DNA of 64,000 nt, from the NCBI RefSeq assembly GCF_000235745.1, contig NZ_AGSX01000010.1:62001-126000 (forward strand), written 5' to 3'. A program made the position numbers and the translations under genes. The stretch is from Stutzerimonas stutzeri SDM-LAC (GTDB lineage: Bacteria; Pseudomonadota; Gammaproteobacteria; Pseudomonadales; Pseudomonadaceae). Under the pieces are notes generated by a model, which had not been told where the DNA came from, ran no database searches, and saw only the letters and a list, made by a program, of their open reading frames with translations. Of the stretch, positions 19,902-29,754 are shown in pieces (the first letter of the stretch is position 1; each line of letters begins with the position of its first letter).

Positions 19902-20009
19902 TTACTGATACATCCAAAAGTTGGGATGCTCTATCACCTCTGGCTGTTCCATTGCGGTGATCGGGTGCTTACCAAAGGCGGCCTTGATTTTTTCTGCCAG
20001 TATTTTCAT
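19902..20009 (-). CDS. Small hypothetical protein, 35 residues
   Basis: ATG at 20009 is preceded by AGGAG at a spacing of about eight bases, one of the best ribosome sites in the window. The 35-residue product begins with an amphipathic basic helix ('KILAEKIKAAFGK') and ends in an aromatic tail ('HPNFWMYQ'). It has its own terminator at 19806-19843. The frame stays open far upstream into acuI, but that part is a shadow of the other gene. I do not recognise it. The good signals on both sides make it likely expressed. Confidence 0.55.
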   Translation of the reverse strand: MKILAEKIKAAFGKHPITAMEQPEVIEHPNFWMYQ

Positions 20010-20127
20010 GAGCGGCTCCTGCTGCGTTGAAGTAGCGTTAGCTTCACTCAATCGATACCGGCGAACAAATCGGTTTTGACTATGATTAACAAGCAAAACG
20101 TTAATCGCCGAGAACAAGCAGATGCTG

Positions 20128-21117
20128 TCAATCGAGCCGAACCAACATCCTTCCCGTCTGTTGACCAGCCAAGATTCGCTCGATCGCTTCAGGTAATTGC
20201 TCCAGCGAGATTTCCTGCACCAAGTCGTCCAGATTAGGTAGTTTCCACTGCACGGAAAGCTTGTCCCACATAGAAGCCTTAACGACCAGAGGGATTTCAA
20301 CCGAATCGACCCCCAGCAGATTCACCCCACGCAAGATGAACGGCAGCACATTAGCCTGAAAATTCGTCCCGGCAGTTAAGCCGCAACATGCCACGCTTCC
20401 ACCACGCTGCAACGACTTCACCACATTGAACAAAATGTCCCCACCCACCGTATCGACCGCTGCTGCCCATTGCTCCTTGAGCAATGGTTTCTCGGTACCG
20501 GCCTGCAGCGCGCTACGCTCGATGATTTGCGTTGCGCCAAGCTTGCGAAGATAGTCGCCTTGTTCAGCCTTGCCCGTTACCGCCGCAACCTTGTATCCAA
20601 GGCGGCATAACAGGGCGACCGCAATGCTTCCGACACCCCCGGTCGCGCCCGTCACCAGAATCGGTGAGTCGGTCGGCTCTAGTCCTGCCTGTTCAAGTTT
20701 GTCTATGCACAGTGCCGCGGTCAGACCAGCCGTACCGAGCGCCATGGCGTCACGCAGCGAAAGCCCAACCGGACGCTTGATCACCCACCCGGCCGGAACC
20801 CGAATGTATTGGCCGAAACCGCCCGGCGTATTCATTCCAAGGTCATAACCGGTGACGATAACTTCGTCACCCACTGCAAAGTCGGCAACAGTTGATTCGG
20901 CAACCGTCCCAGCCGCATCGATGCCTGGCGTATGCGGGAAATTGCGGGTGACGCCGCGATTGCCGCTCGCTGACAGGGCGTCCTTGTAATTAAGCGAAGA
21001 GTAACTGACGCGTATCAGTACCTCGCCAGTGGGCAATTCTCCAGTGTCTCGCTCGATCAGTCGTGTCTCGAAACGCCCGCCGATCTCGTTGGTTTGCAGT
21101 GCTTGAAAACTAGCCAT
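20128..21117 (-). CDS. acuI: AcuI-like acrylyl-CoA reductase (YhdH-type quinone oxidoreductase)
   Basis: A 329-residue medium-chain dehydrogenase/reductase without the catalytic zinc ligands. The N-terminal half has 'SSLNYKDALSASGN' and 'PGIDAAGTV', and the NADPH-binding loop is 'VTGATGGVGS' (about 155-165). These mark the YhdH/AcuI branch, which reduces acryloyl-CoA to propionyl-CoA and so detoxifies acrylate. It is 11 bp downstream of sohB on the same strand. Physiological substrate here is inferred from family only. Confidence 0.87.
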   Translation of the reverse strand: MASFQALQTNEIGGRFETRLIERDTGELPTGEVLIRVSYSSLNYKDALSASGNRGVTRNFPHTPGIDAAGTVAESTVADFAVGDEVIVTGYDLGMNTPGGFGQYIRVPAGWVIKRPVGLSLRDAMALGTAGLTAALCIDKLEQAGLEPTDSPILVTGATGGVGSIAVALLCRLGYKVAAVTGKAEQGDYLRKLGATQIIERSALQAGTEKPLLKEQWAAAVDTVGGDILFNVVKSLQRGGSVACCGLTAGTNFQANVLPFILRGVNLLGVDSVEIPLVVKASMWDKLSVQWKLPNLDDLVQEISLEQLPEAIERILAGQQTGRMLVRLD

Positions 21118-21128
21118 CAGTAAACCCC

Positions 21129-22154
21129 TTATTGCCAGAAACGTTGTTCATTGAGGCGGGTCCAGCCCTTCAGCACACCGCTCTCTACGGCGGCGCTTGC
21201 GGCCATACCGAATCGCTCGGGCAGACTTTTCTTTTCCGCGTAATGCAACTGGAACAAATCAGCCTCACGGGCGCGAGAAGCCAGGTATTGATCGCTCGTC
21301 TGCAACTGATCAACCAGTTGCTTGCCGAGCGCCGCGATCCCGAGCCAAACCTCGCCAGTAGCAACATCGTCAATGCACAGTTGCTGCCGATACTGAGCGA
21401 CAAAGTTCTTGAACAGCTCATGGGTGGTTTCCAGATCGTCCTGGAATTTCTCCCGGCCCTTTTCCGTATTTTCGCCAAAGATCGTCAGGGTGCGTTTGTA
21501 TTCGCCTGCGGTCAGCACCTCGACATCAATGTCATGCTTCTTCATCAGTCGATGGAGGTTGGGCAACTGGGCAACGACACCGATGGAACCGAGAATCGCA
21601 AAAGGTGCGCTGAGAATTTTCTGACCGATGCAGGCCATCATGTAACCGCCGCTCGCAGCTACCTTGTCGACACACACTGTTAGCGGCACCCCTGCATCGC
21701 GGATACGCACCAGCTGTGAGGCCGCGAGCCCATAGCCGTGGACCATGCCCCCGCCGCTTTCAAGGCGCAAGACAACCTCATCCTCAGGTGTGGCCATGGT
21801 CAGCAGGGCGGTAATTTCGTGACGAAGGCTCTCGACTGCCGAGGCCTTGATATCTCCATCGAAATCGAGCACGAAGACCCGAGGACGACTTTCCGGGTTT
21901 TTCCTGGCCAGTTTGGCAGCCTTTGCCTCCTGCTTGCGCTGTGATTTCAGCTGGTCCTTCTCGATGATCGATTGCTCGAGACGCTCACGCATCGATTTGT
22001 AGAAATCGTTGAGTTTGTGTACTTCGAGATGGCCACCGGCCTGTTTGGACCGGCCACGGCGAAGCGAGGCAAGCGCGATAAGTACCACCAGTACAGCGGC
22101 TACCAGCGTTACCGTCTTCGCTAAAAAGCTTGCATAGTCAGCAAGAAACTCCAC
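21129..22154 (-). CDS. sohB: SohB inner-membrane peptidase (S49 family)
   Basis: A 341-residue protein with an N-terminal membrane helix (about 12-32), a charged coiled linker (45-90) and a signal-peptide-peptidase-like domain. The Ser/Lys catalytic pair is visible as Ser168 ('VAASGGYMMA') and Lys220 ('AGEYKRTL'). SohB proteins face the periplasm; in E. coli extra copies relieve loss of DegP. Length is normal. It precedes acuI by 11 bp. The start has GAGGA nearby in the reverse orientation. Confidence 0.92.
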   Translation of the reverse strand: MEFLADYASFLAKTVTLVAAVLVVLIALASLRRGRSKQAGGHLEVHKLNDFYKSMRERLEQSIIEKDQLKSQRKQEAKAAKLARKNPESRPRVFVLDFDGDIKASAVESLRHEITALLTMATPEDEVVLRLESGGGMVHGYGLAASQLVRIRDAGVPLTVCVDKVAASGGYMMACIGQKILSAPFAILGSIGVVAQLPNLHRLMKKHDIDVEVLTAGEYKRTLTIFGENTEKGREKFQDDLETTHELFKNFVAQYRQQLCIDDVATGEVWLGIAALGKQLVDQLQTSDQYLASRAREADLFQLHYAEKKSLPERFGMAASAAVESGVLKGWTRLNEQRFWQ

Positions 22155-22335
22155 AGATCCTCCTCATGATCCACCAGCGCCGCCAGCAGAACTCTGGATG
22201 GCGAAAATCACTCAAGCATACCGATTAGGGCGCCGCCTCAGCCAGAGGAAGCAGATTCAAACGAACGTATGATTTATCGTTGACACTCCACGGCGATGCC
22301 CCTACGCTCGCGAAAACTCGGTTCCGGAGCAGCGC

Positions 22336-23049
22336 ATGGGCAGTATCTACCTGATCAGACATGGCCAGGCGTCGTTCGGCGCAGAAAACTATGATGTCCT
22401 GTCTCCACTTGGCTTTCAGCAATCCGCAGCCCTGGGTGACTATCTGAATCAACTGGGTATTCGCTTCGACCGCTGCGTAAGTGGGGAGTTGAATAGACAA
22501 CAGGACACCGCCCGCGCAACCCTTAAGCAAATGGCCCCTCGCGGCGAAAGCCAGCTACCAGCTTTGGAGATTGACGCGGCTTTCAATGAGTTCCGAGCCG
22601 ATGAAGTAATTCGTGCGCATATGAATGATCTATTAGCCGCTGAGCCAGAAGCCATGCACGTCTTTGCCAATGCGGCCAATCATCGCGCCGAGTTTCAGCG
22701 ATTGTTCAAATATGTCATTCAGCGATGGGTATCCGGCAATCACGAAAAGCAGGGCCTCGATAGCTGGCAGAGTTTCGTGGACCGCGTACAGGCGGGGCTG
22801 AACCGATTGCTCGAGCGGGCGGACAGAAAGGATCACGTCGCTGTTTTCACATCTGGCGGTACGATTACCGCGTTGCTTCAATTGATCATCGGCGTATCGC
22901 CCATAACGGCATTCGAACTGAACTGGCAGATCGTTAACACCTCGATCAGCCGCTTGAAGTACCGCGACCAGGACGTAGCGCTGGCTTCGTTCAATAGTCA
23001 TGCACACTTGGAAGTGCTTAAGAATCCGGAGCTCGTCACCTATCGATAA
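22336..23049 (+). CDS. Histidine phosphatase family protein
   Basis: A 237-residue phosphoglycerate-mutase-like phosphatase. The catalytic 'LIRHGQAS' is at residues 5-12, and a second conserved block 'VFTSGGTI' lies near the C terminus. The family removes phosphate from small molecules or proteins; the substrate is not evident. It is the first of four same-strand genes (phosphatase, SCP2, APH-type kinase, SDR) whose order I recall as conserved in pseudomonads. Its pairing with acyl-CoA-related genes suggests a lipid or CoA metabolite, but this is inference. Confidence 0.85.
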   Translation: MGSIYLIRHGQASFGAENYDVLSPLGFQQSAALGDYLNQLGIRFDRCVSGELNRQQDTARATLKQMAPRGESQLPALEIDAAFNEFRADEVIRAHMNDLLAAEPEAMHVFANAANHRAEFQRLFKYVIQRWVSGNHEKQGLDSWQSFVDRVQAGLNRLLERADRKDHVAVFTSGGTITALLQLIIGVSPITAFELNWQIVNTSISRLKYRDQDVALASFNSHAHLEVLKNPELVTYR

Positions 23050-23108
23050 GCTTCAGCCACCGCGGTTCAAGCCGCACGTTTTTCCCACGACAATAAAGGG
23101 TATATCCG

Positions 23109-23423
23109 ATGAGCAACGTCGACGAAACCATCCAGGGCATGAAGGCCAAATTCAATCCTAGCGCTGCAGCCGGCCTGGATCTGGTCTTTCAGTTCAATAT
23201 CACCGATGCCGAAAACTATTACCTGGTCGTGAAAGACGGCACCTGTGATTTCCAAAAGGGCGAATCGGCCGATGCCAATGTCACGCTGATCATGGATAGC
23301 GAAACCATGCAGGGCGTCATCAGTGGTGAAACAGATGGCATGCAGGCTTTCATGGCCGGCAAGCTGCGTGCAGAAGGCGACATGATGCTCGCGCTGAAGC
23401 TGAGCGAATTGTTCCCGGCCTGA
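23109..23423 (+). CDS. SCP2 sterol-transfer domain protein
   Basis: A 104-residue stand-alone SCP2 domain, which forms a hydrophobic tunnel for fatty acyl chains or other lipids. The typical pattern is visible: 'DLVFQFNI', 'YYLVVKDGTCDF', 'ADANVTLIMD' and a C-terminal helix ('AFMAGKLRAEGDMMLALKL'). It has no signal peptide, so it acts in the cytoplasm. A strong terminator follows directly, so this gene and the phosphatase before it form a unit separate from the kinase gene. Confidence 0.88.
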   Translation: MSNVDETIQGMKAKFNPSAAAGLDLVFQFNITDAENYYLVVKDGTCDFQKGESADANVTLIMDSETMQGVISGETDGMQAFMAGKLRAEGDMMLALKLSELFPA

Positions 23424-23435
23424 TCTGCCGAGATA

Positions 23436-23468
23436 CAAAAAGCCGAAGTCTCATGACTTCGGCTTTTT
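23436..23468 (+). terminator. Rho-independent terminator after the SCP2 gene
   Basis: AGCCGAAGTC and GACTTCGGCT form a ten-pair stem with a TCAT loop, preceded by five A and followed by six T residues. It could stop transcription from either side. Confidence 0.9.
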
Positions 23469-23662
23469 TATGCGCTTTTTTGGGCTTTTTGCACGCATCA
23501 GGCACCTTGATTACCCGGCAACACCCCGGCCAATAACGGCCGACTCCCCTTGGTGATGCCAGATGGGCGCATTAGATTAGAGGTGTCGGATGGTCAGTGG
23601 CGCCGAGGTTAGACGGCAGCGAAACTGGTCATTGAGGCATCGATTACAGAAAAGGGAAAAGC

Positions 23663-24730
23663 ATGGCGCTTACCGATCAGACCAGCCGCATACGCGACGG
23701 CGAAGAACTGCCCACCGAGGCCATCGACCAGTACCTGAAAGCCCAAATTCCAGGGCTGGAAGGGATGCCGACTATTTCACAGTTCCCAGGCGGCGCGTCC
23801 AACCTGACCTATCTGCTGGAATATCCAAAGCAGGAATTCGTACTCCGCCGCCCTCCCTTTGGTCACAAAGCCAAGTCGGCACACGATATGGGCCGCGAAT
23901 ACCGAATTCTCAACCAGCTAAACGCTGGCTTTCCGTACTGTCCGAAGGCTTACGCCTACTGCACCGACGAGGCGGTTATCGGCTCAGAGTTTTATGTCAT
24001 GGAGCGGGTCAAGGGCATCATCCTTCGCGAGGACATGCCCGCCGAGCTTGGTTTCACGGCGGAGCAAACCACCGCGCTATGCAAGAGTTTCATCGATAAG
24101 TTTGTCGACCTGCACAACGTCGACTACAACGCCTGCGGTCTAGGCGATCTGGGCAAGCCAGAAGGTTACGTCCAGCGCCAGATAAATGGCTGGATCGATC
24201 GGTATGAGCGTGCAATCACGGCTGACGCGCCCGGTTGGGAGCCGGTCAAGGCTTGGCTGCGGGACAAGATGCCAGCCGATCACCCCAAGCCTGGCATCAT
24301 CCACAACGACTACCGCTTCGATAATGTAATCCTCAATCCAGATAACCCGATGGACATCATTGGCGTCCTCGATTGGGAGATGACAACCCTGGGTGATCCG
24401 CTGATGGATCTCGGCAATACGCTGGCCTACTGGATCGAAGCGACGGACCCGCCGCCGATGCAGCTGATTCGCAAACAGCCAAGCAATGCGCCAGGCATGC
24501 TGACTCGCCAGCAATTTGTCGATTACTACGCTGAGCGGGCTGGCATTCGCATCGACAACTTCGATTATTACTACACCTACGGTCTGTTTCGCCTGGCTGC
24601 CATCGTGCAACAAATTTACTACCGCTATTTCCACGGCCAGACCCAAGACAAGCGATTCGCAAAATTCGTACAAATGAATGCCCTGCTCGAGCAAGTGAGC
24701 CTGCAGGTTATTAACAACTCGAAGCTGTAA
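23663..24730 (+). CDS. APH-family phosphotransferase
   Basis: A 355-residue protein with the aminoglycoside-phosphotransferase/choline-kinase fold. The catalytic block is 'HNDYRFDNVIL' and the metal-binding block is 'DWEMTTLGDPLMDLG'. An N-terminal 'QFPGGASNLTYLL' is typical of the branch that occurs beside or fused to acyl-CoA dehydrogenases (ACAD10/11-like), which phosphorylates hydroxyacyl-CoA. A GGGAAAAG-type ribosome site precedes ATG 23663. An SDR gene follows after 28 bp. A resistance role is unlikely. Confidence 0.87.
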   Translation: MALTDQTSRIRDGEELPTEAIDQYLKAQIPGLEGMPTISQFPGGASNLTYLLEYPKQEFVLRRPPFGHKAKSAHDMGREYRILNQLNAGFPYCPKAYAYCTDEAVIGSEFYVMERVKGIILREDMPAELGFTAEQTTALCKSFIDKFVDLHNVDYNACGLGDLGKPEGYVQRQINGWIDRYERAITADAPGWEPVKAWLRDKMPADHPKPGIIHNDYRFDNVILNPDNPMDIIGVLDWEMTTLGDPLMDLGNTLAYWIEATDPPPMQLIRKQPSNAPGMLTRQQFVDYYAERAGIRIDNFDYYYTYGLFRLAAIVQQIYYRYFHGQTQDKRFAKFVQMNALLEQVSLQVINNSKL

Positions 24731-24758
24731 CACAGCTCACCAAGAGGAAACCAACTCC

Positions 24759-25526
24759 ATGAGCAAGACCACCCTGTTCAATCTTGACGGCAAAATTGCA
24801 TTCGTATCCGGCGCCAGTCGTGGCATTGGCGAAGCCATCGCCAAACTGCTAGCCCAGCAAGGGGCCCACGTTATCGTTTCCAGCCGCAAGATCGATGGCT
24901 GCCAGGCGGTTGCCGATGCGATCAACGCCGATGGCGGCAAGGCTACTGCAGTCGCCTGCCATATCGGTGAGCTCGAACAGATCCAGGCGGTCTTCGCTCA
25001 AATCCGCGAGCAGTTCGGTCGACTGGACATTCTGGTTAACAACGCGGCTACCAATCCGCAGTTCTGCCATATCCTCGACACGGACGTATCGGCCTTCCAG
25101 AAGACAGTTGACGTGAATATCCGCGGCTATTTCTTCATGTCCGTCGAAGCCGGTAAGTTGATGCGAGAGCATGGGGGCGGCAGCATCATCAACGTGGCCT
25201 CTATCAATGGCGTCACACCAGGCAACTTCCAGGGCATCTATTCAATCACCAAGGCAGCGGTTATCAATATGACCAAGGCCTTCGCTAAGGAGTGCGCTCC
25301 ACAGGGCATTCGCTGCAACGCCCTGCTGCCCGGCCTCACCGATACCAAGTTCGCCTCGGCGCTGGTCAAGAACGATTCGATCCGCGAAGAAGCCCTACGT
25401 CACATTCCGCTGCATCGCGTTGCTGATCCCAGCGAAATGGCTGGCGCTGTGCTTTATCTCGCCAGCGATGCGTCGAGCTACACCACGGGTCTGTCGCTCA
25501 ACGTGGACGGCGGATACCTCGCTTGA
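24759..25526 (+). CDS. SDR-family oxidoreductase
   Basis: A 255-residue classical short-chain dehydrogenase with the Rossmann loop 'SGASRGIGEAIA' (17-28), 'NNAATNP' in place of NNAG, the catalytic Ser in 'INVASING', and Tyr/Lys in 'YSITKAA'. The end 'LSLNVDGGY' is typical. It lies 28 bp after the kinase gene with AGAGGAAA before the start, so the two are probably co-transcribed and act on one substrate, perhaps a hydroxyacyl-CoA. A bidirectional terminator follows. Confidence 0.9.
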   Translation: MSKTTLFNLDGKIAFVSGASRGIGEAIAKLLAQQGAHVIVSSRKIDGCQAVADAINADGGKATAVACHIGELEQIQAVFAQIREQFGRLDILVNNAATNPQFCHILDTDVSAFQKTVDVNIRGYFFMSVEAGKLMREHGGGSIINVASINGVTPGNFQGIYSITKAAVINMTKAFAKECAPQGIRCNALLPGLTDTKFASALVKNDSIREEALRHIPLHRVADPSEMAGAVLYLASDASSYTTGLSLNVDGGYLA

Positions 25527-25542
25527 TTGGCAGGCCAACATG

Positions 25543-25570
25543 AAAAAGGGAACCTTCGGGTTCCCTTTTG
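25543..25570 (+). terminator. Bidirectional terminator
   Basis: AAAAGGGAACC and GGTTCCCTTTT pair perfectly around a TTCG tetraloop, with A residues before and T residues after. It serves the SDR gene and the convergent minus-strand gene. Confidence 0.9.
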
Positions 25571-25588
25571 CTTCTACGAAACCCACCG

Positions 25589-26236
25589 CTACCAGTCTTT
25601 CATCGCCTGCTCTGCTGCCACGTTTGCCGGTTTCGCCAATAGCCCGGTTGGCGCCATCTCGACTGTATAAACGGCTCCATCTGTGATCGGTAAATAGCTA
25701 ACTCTGCGGGGTTGCGCCTCAAGCATTAGCGGAGCGCACTGGCAACGATGCAACCATGCCCAAAAATCTACGCCTGCCCGGCTATGCCCCAGCTGCACAT
25801 AGGGACGGCGCGCCTGATCCTGCTGCTCGACGGCAAGGTAGCGGCCGGAGAGCCGCTCCAGCCGATAGCCAGGCTCCAACCCGATGAGCGCTGCAAGCCC
25901 CTTCCAATGAAGCGCTCGCAGATCAAGCTGCCAGAGATCGCCCTCCAATGTTACGAAGCGAGTGTTTTGCCCTTCTTGCACCTTCACTTGATAACGCTGC
26001 TGACCATCGGCCTGAAAGGTCAGCGAAGCCAGCGGAGTGCCGTGACCCAGCGGCTGATAGGTGGTGACATCCCAGGCGACTAGGCCAATAAGGCCAGCCA
26101 GTGAAAGCACCAGCATCCCGACGGTGCCACGTAACCAGCCCAGCAACCAATGACCGCCGGCGAGCATTTTCGCCGCGACCAGCGCAGTAATCATCGCGAG
26201 TAACGCGACAACCACCGCAAGCCCTAAATATTGCAT
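25589..26236 (-). CDS. Two-helix membrane protein of unknown function
   Basis: A 215-residue protein with two N-terminal membrane helices (about 3-22 and 33-56) and a periplasmic or cytoplasmic beta-rich domain of about 150 residues. That domain contains 'LEGDLWQLDLRALHWKGL' and a CxC pair ('RCQCAPL'). I recall similar genes annotated vaguely in Pseudomonas, but no tested function. Nothing resembles a transporter core. It stands alone between convergent and divergent neighbours, with a shared terminator behind it. Confidence 0.7.
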   Translation of the reverse strand: MQYLGLAVVVALLAMITALVAAKMLAGGHWLLGWLRGTVGMLVLSLAGLIGLVAWDVTTYQPLGHGTPLASLTFQADGQQRYQVKVQEGQNTRFVTLEGDLWQLDLRALHWKGLAALIGLEPGYRLERLSGRYLAVEQQDQARRPYVQLGHSRAGVDFWAWLHRCQCAPLMLEAQPRRVSYLPITDGAVYTVEMAPTGLLAKPANVAAEQAMKDW

Positions 26237-26451
26237 TGCCCGCCATTCCCAGCGAAATTCGATGGGGCATTATCGATATGGCCAATCCCGGCAGCCAGCA
26301 CCAGAGCGGAAGGCTGGAGACGAGTCGACATTCTCCGTCGGACATTGCTTAAACAATCCGTACCGCAGCCTTACGAGCCGCTTGGCGTTGAAACGACGCA
26401 ACCGGCATGATGCTCCACATGCCCTGTCGATTTTGCTTATGAGTGTTTCAG

Positions 26452-27234
26452 ATGCTGACGTTTGAGCTCGCTACGGACCCCATGGTATTGGCCGCCCTTA
26501 TGGCCGTCGCTTTCCTTGCGGGCTTTATCGACGCCATTGCCGGCGGTGGCGGCCTGCTGACGCTACCGGCATTGCTCACAGCCGGCTTGCCGCCGCATCT
26601 GGTTCTAGGCACCAACAAACTGTGCGCCACCTTTGGCTCCGCTACGGCAAGCTTCACCTTCTATCGCAGAAAACTGTTCCATCCGCGGCAATGGCGATCC
26701 GCGCTCGTGGCCACTGCCGTTGGGGCGGCGCTGGGCGCGGGGTTGGCGCATATGATCCCGGCGCGCTGGCTAAATCAGGCATTGCCATTGGTGGTATTTG
26801 GTTGCGGGCTCTATCTGCTTTTCGGACAGATGCCGACCACACCGCGATCGGACGCCGCGCCACTAGCCGCAGGTAGGCAATGGCCACAAGGCCTGACACT
26901 GGGCTTTTATGACGGCATAGCCGGACCCGGCACGGGAGCGTTCTGGACCGTCAGCAACATGTTGCTCTATCCGCTCGACTTGCTAAAAGCCAGTGGCGTG
27001 GCTCGCAGCATGAACTTCGTCAGCAACGGTGTCGCACTTGCGGTTTTCATCGCTGGCGGACAGGTCGCCTGGGCGCTGGGCATCGGCATGGGGCTTGCGT
27101 TGATGATCGGTGCATACCTGGGGGCGCGCACCGCAATCCAGGGTGGGTCAAGATTCATCCGCCCGATCTTTATCGCGGTAGTACTGGTACTGAGTCTGCG
27201 GCTAGCTTGGCAGCACTGGTTCGGAATGGCCTAG
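26452..27234 (+). CDS. TSUP-family (TauE/SafE) permease
   Basis: A 260-residue membrane protein of the sulfite-exporter TauE/SafE family, with about eight helices and the two repeated motifs '[16 protein letters not shown]' and '[13 protein letters not shown]'. Members export sulfite, sulfonates or organic acids. With cysI about 7.5 kb away, a sulfur role is possible but not shown. The ATG at 26452 has GAG at 26441-26443; a GTG at 26443 is the alternative start. Its last 33 bases overlap the convergent nudC gene. Confidence 0.87.
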   Translation: MLTFELATDPMVLAALMAVAFLAGFIDAIAGGGGLLTLPALLTAGLPPHLVLGTNKLCATFGSATASFTFYRRKLFHPRQWRSALVATAVGAALGAGLAHMIPARWLNQALPLVVFGCGLYLLFGQMPTTPRSDAAPLAAGRQWPQGLTLGFYDGIAGPGTGAFWTVSNMLLYPLDLLKASGVARSMNFVSNGVALAVFIAGGQVAWALGIGMGLALMIGAYLGARTAIQGGSRFIRPIFIAVVLVLSLRLAWQHWFGMA

Positions 27235-28035
27235 CCGCCGAGCCAGATACAGATCGATCAAGTAACGGGCGATGGATTTTGAAGCCGGCAGCGCAGGCAG
27301 ATCGTGAATGGAAAACCAGCCCGCATCCTCGATCTCCTCAGGCTGCATCACGATCTCGCCCGATACATATTCGGCGTGAAAGCCAAGCATCAAAGAGTGT
27401 GGAAATGGCCAGCCCTGACTGCAGATATAGCTGGGCTCACCAATCGATACGCCAACCTCCTCGTGCACCTCCCGCCTGACACACTGTTCGACAGATTCAC
27501 CTGGCTCAACGAACCCAGCAAGCGTGCTGTATACACCTGGAGCAAAGCGCGGTGAGCGGGCCAGTAGCAGCTCGTCGCCACGGGTTACCAAGACGATCAT
27601 GCTCGGCGAGATACGAGGGTAGTGATGAATGCCGCAACTCTCACACTGCATTGCACGCTCGGTAGCATGCTGGCGCATCGGGTTGCCGCAACTGCCGCAA
27701 AAGCGATGATGGTTTGCCCAGGTGCCAATTTGCGCAGCGAAACCGAGCATCCGAAACCTTTCGGTATCGTCATCCTGCATCATGAATTGACGCAGCCCCT
27801 GCCAACCCGCGCCAGGTACTTCGACAGGGTGCGTCAACTCCATTAGGAACACCTGGTCCCCATCGAAATAACCCAATCCCTGCTCGCTAAGTAACGGCAG
27901 GTCGAGGCGCTTCAGCCAATCTCTGGGAAACAGCACGCCATTGGCGTCACAAAGAAATCCTTGCTGGCAATGCACGACAGCCCAACCACCACCGGCGACC
28001 GGATCGAGCAGTGCCGGCTGCCATCGCAAACTCAT
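27202..28035 (-). CDS. nudC: NADH pyrophosphatase NudC
   Basis: A 277-residue Nudix hydrolase that cleaves NADH and removes NAD caps from RNA. A zinc ribbon is formed by Cys113, Cys116, Cys131 and Cys134. The Nudix box at 174-196 reads 'GFVEPGE...REVHEEVGV', with all catalytic glutamates. The downstream 'SQGWPFPHS' is the NudC signature. Its ATG overlaps the fimL stop in a TGATG arrangement, so translation is probably coupled. The same order, fimL then nudC, occurs in P. aeruginosa as I recall. Confidence 0.95.
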   Translation of the reverse strand: MSLRWQPALLDPVAGGGWAVVHCQQGFLCDANGVLFPRDWLKRLDLPLLSEQGLGYFDGDQVFLMELTHPVEVPGAGWQGLRQFMMQDDDTERFRMLGFAAQIGTWANHHRFCGSCGNPMRQHATERAMQCESCGIHHYPRISPSMIVLVTRGDELLLARSPRFAPGVYSTLAGFVEPGESVEQCVRREVHEEVGVSIGEPSYICSQGWPFPHSLMLGFHAEYVSGEIVMQPEEIEDAGWFSIHDLPALPASKSIARYLIDLYLARRLGHSEPVLPS

Positions 28036-29717
28036 CAGGCAGCCACCGGTAGACCTAATGCCCGCACACTTTCGGTCGCGAGATCCAGCACGCTAACGCG
28101 CGACTCGTCGCGCCGCAGTAACGCTCCGCCGTCGAGGTAATACTCGAGGCTGGTTAGCGCATCAGCCAGGGTTTCAAGCATTTGCTCTGGTGGCATTTGT
28201 ACGCCCTCGAGCATCTGTTTCTGAATAAAGTCGGCACATGCTCCAATCAACTCAGCGGCACGGTCCTGCTCGAGAAAACGCAGGCCGCCACGAACAGCCA
28301 TCAAGCTGAAAGGGACGTTGGCCAGATGCAATTTCTCCCCATTGGATTCCAGATAGGCTGTGATGGCACGTTTGGCCAAGGCCAGGCCAGCGGTCGCCTC
28401 GCCGATAACCACGATGCAGGCTTCGGTGAGCTGATGGTTGGCGAATGCTTCAGCCTCTTGGCCCGGCTGAGCAATCTGGGGCCGCGAATCATAGTGCTCG
28501 CCGCGCTCCAGGCTGGCCACCATGCTTTCGACATAGAGCACCGCATCGGCCAACTTCAACAGTACCCGGGGCTCGGGCAGTTGCTCCGCGCTCCAGCCAG
28601 AAACCACCGACAGCTGCGCATGCAAGGTACTCGATGCCGAGGACAAGCCCACCATACCCAGCGTCTTCGCCAGCTTGCCGAGCAGGCTATGCAGGTTCGC
28701 ATACGACTCAGCCGGTGCGGTCTGGCGCTCGATGAGGTCTAGCAGATCTTTGAGGGCTGCCAGCTCTTCGCGGATCGCCGACGAAAGGGAGCGCATCACA
28801 GCTTGCCCAGGGCCGGCCAAACGCTGTGACTCTTCCTCGAGAAGATGGTCGGTGAAGGGTAACGAACCAAGCGAGAACGTTTCCCGGACCTGGCTTGCTA
28901 ACGGCCCACTGCTTTCGGCCAAGGCGACGAGATACAGCAGCTCTTTGAGCAGAACCCTAGGCGGCTCATAGGCATCGTGACCGCTGAGCTGTCGAAGCTC
29001 TCGGTCAAGCCTGGAAAACAATTGCTTGCGTGCCTGACGCGGCAACAGCTGGCCATCCAGCTGGGCCTCCAACGCTGCGCTCCCCAGCCAACACAGGCGA
29101 CCGCCTGGCGAGTTGGCAAACAGAAGATCCAAACGACCCAGCGCTCGAGCCATAAGCTTGAGACTGGCCGATGCATTGTCTTCCCGAATGAAGCCGAGCA
29201 AGCCGACCTGATACATCTGGCGCAACCGGCGCGCTTCGGCCGCACGCGCAGCCGGCTCGCGCACCGCAGCCTCGATCGGCGGGCGCGCATGATCGAGGCG
29301 GACACTAAAAAAGAAGCTCTCAGGTAGCGGCGACTGCCCACTAACCAACCGCAAGGCATTGATCGGCGGAAGTAGCAGTTCAGGCATTTCCTGGCGGCTG
29401 GCGTCGACGCTTTCCAGATACCGTCCGAGCACATACAGCGCGTTGCTCAGCGAGGCCAGTTGACTGTCGCGGTCCTCCCCCGCTCCGACTGGGATATCTG
29501 TCGACAGCTGAAGTATTTCCTGCGCCAGCAGTTCGGCGCCGGTCAACTCGATGAGGCGCAGGGTGCCGCGGACCTGCTTGAGATTTTCGACAGCCTGTTG
29601 CAGCAGCCCGCCGTTGTTTCTGTCGATGATGAAATGCTCGAGGCTCTGCTCGGCTTCCTCCATGGTGGCGAACAACTCATCGCGAACCAGACTGAGTGAA
29701 GTAGCTCCGGTAACCAT
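28035..29717 (-). CDS. fimL: FimL scaffold protein of type IV pilus signalling
   Basis: A 560-residue soluble helical protein resembling the N-terminal part of ChpA/PilL. Histidine-phosphotransfer-like helical bundles are visible, such as '[17 protein letters not shown]' near the N terminus, but no phosphorylatable histidine motif is obvious, as known for FimL. In P. aeruginosa FimL links FimV and the Pil-Chp system and affects twitching motility and cAMP. Length fits well. It is followed by nudC with overlapping stop and start. The name rests on overall sequence and conserved position. Confidence 0.85.
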   Translation of the reverse strand: MVTGATSLSLVRDELFATMEEAEQSLEHFIIDRNNGGLLQQAVENLKQVRGTLRLIELTGAELLAQEILQLSTDIPVGAGEDRDSQLASLSNALYVLGRYLESVDASRQEMPELLLPPINALRLVSGQSPLPESFFFSVRLDHARPPIEAAVREPAARAAEARRLRQMYQVGLLGFIREDNASASLKLMARALGRLDLLFANSPGGRLCWLGSAALEAQLDGQLLPRQARKQLFSRLDRELRQLSGHDAYEPPRVLLKELLYLVALAESSGPLASQVRETFSLGSLPFTDHLLEEESQRLAGPGQAVMRSLSSAIREELAALKDLLDLIERQTAPAESYANLHSLLGKLAKTLGMVGLSSASSTLHAQLSVVSGWSAEQLPEPRVLLKLADAVLYVESMVASLERGEHYDSRPQIAQPGQEAEAFANHQLTEACIVVIGEATAGLALAKRAITAYLESNGEKLHLANVPFSLMAVRGGLRFLEQDRAAELIGACADFIQKQMLEGVQMPPEQMLETLADALTSLEYYLDGGALLRRDESRVSVLDLATESVRALGLPVAA

Positions 29718-29754
29718 GCCTAGCGCGCCTCCCGCGCAACGTTTGAATGATGCA

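Noticed and set aside
23663-24730. Aminoglycoside resistance gene
   Set aside because: The fold is APH-like, but the sequence pattern and lipid/CoA neighbours fit the ACAD-linked kinase branch, not resistance enzymes.
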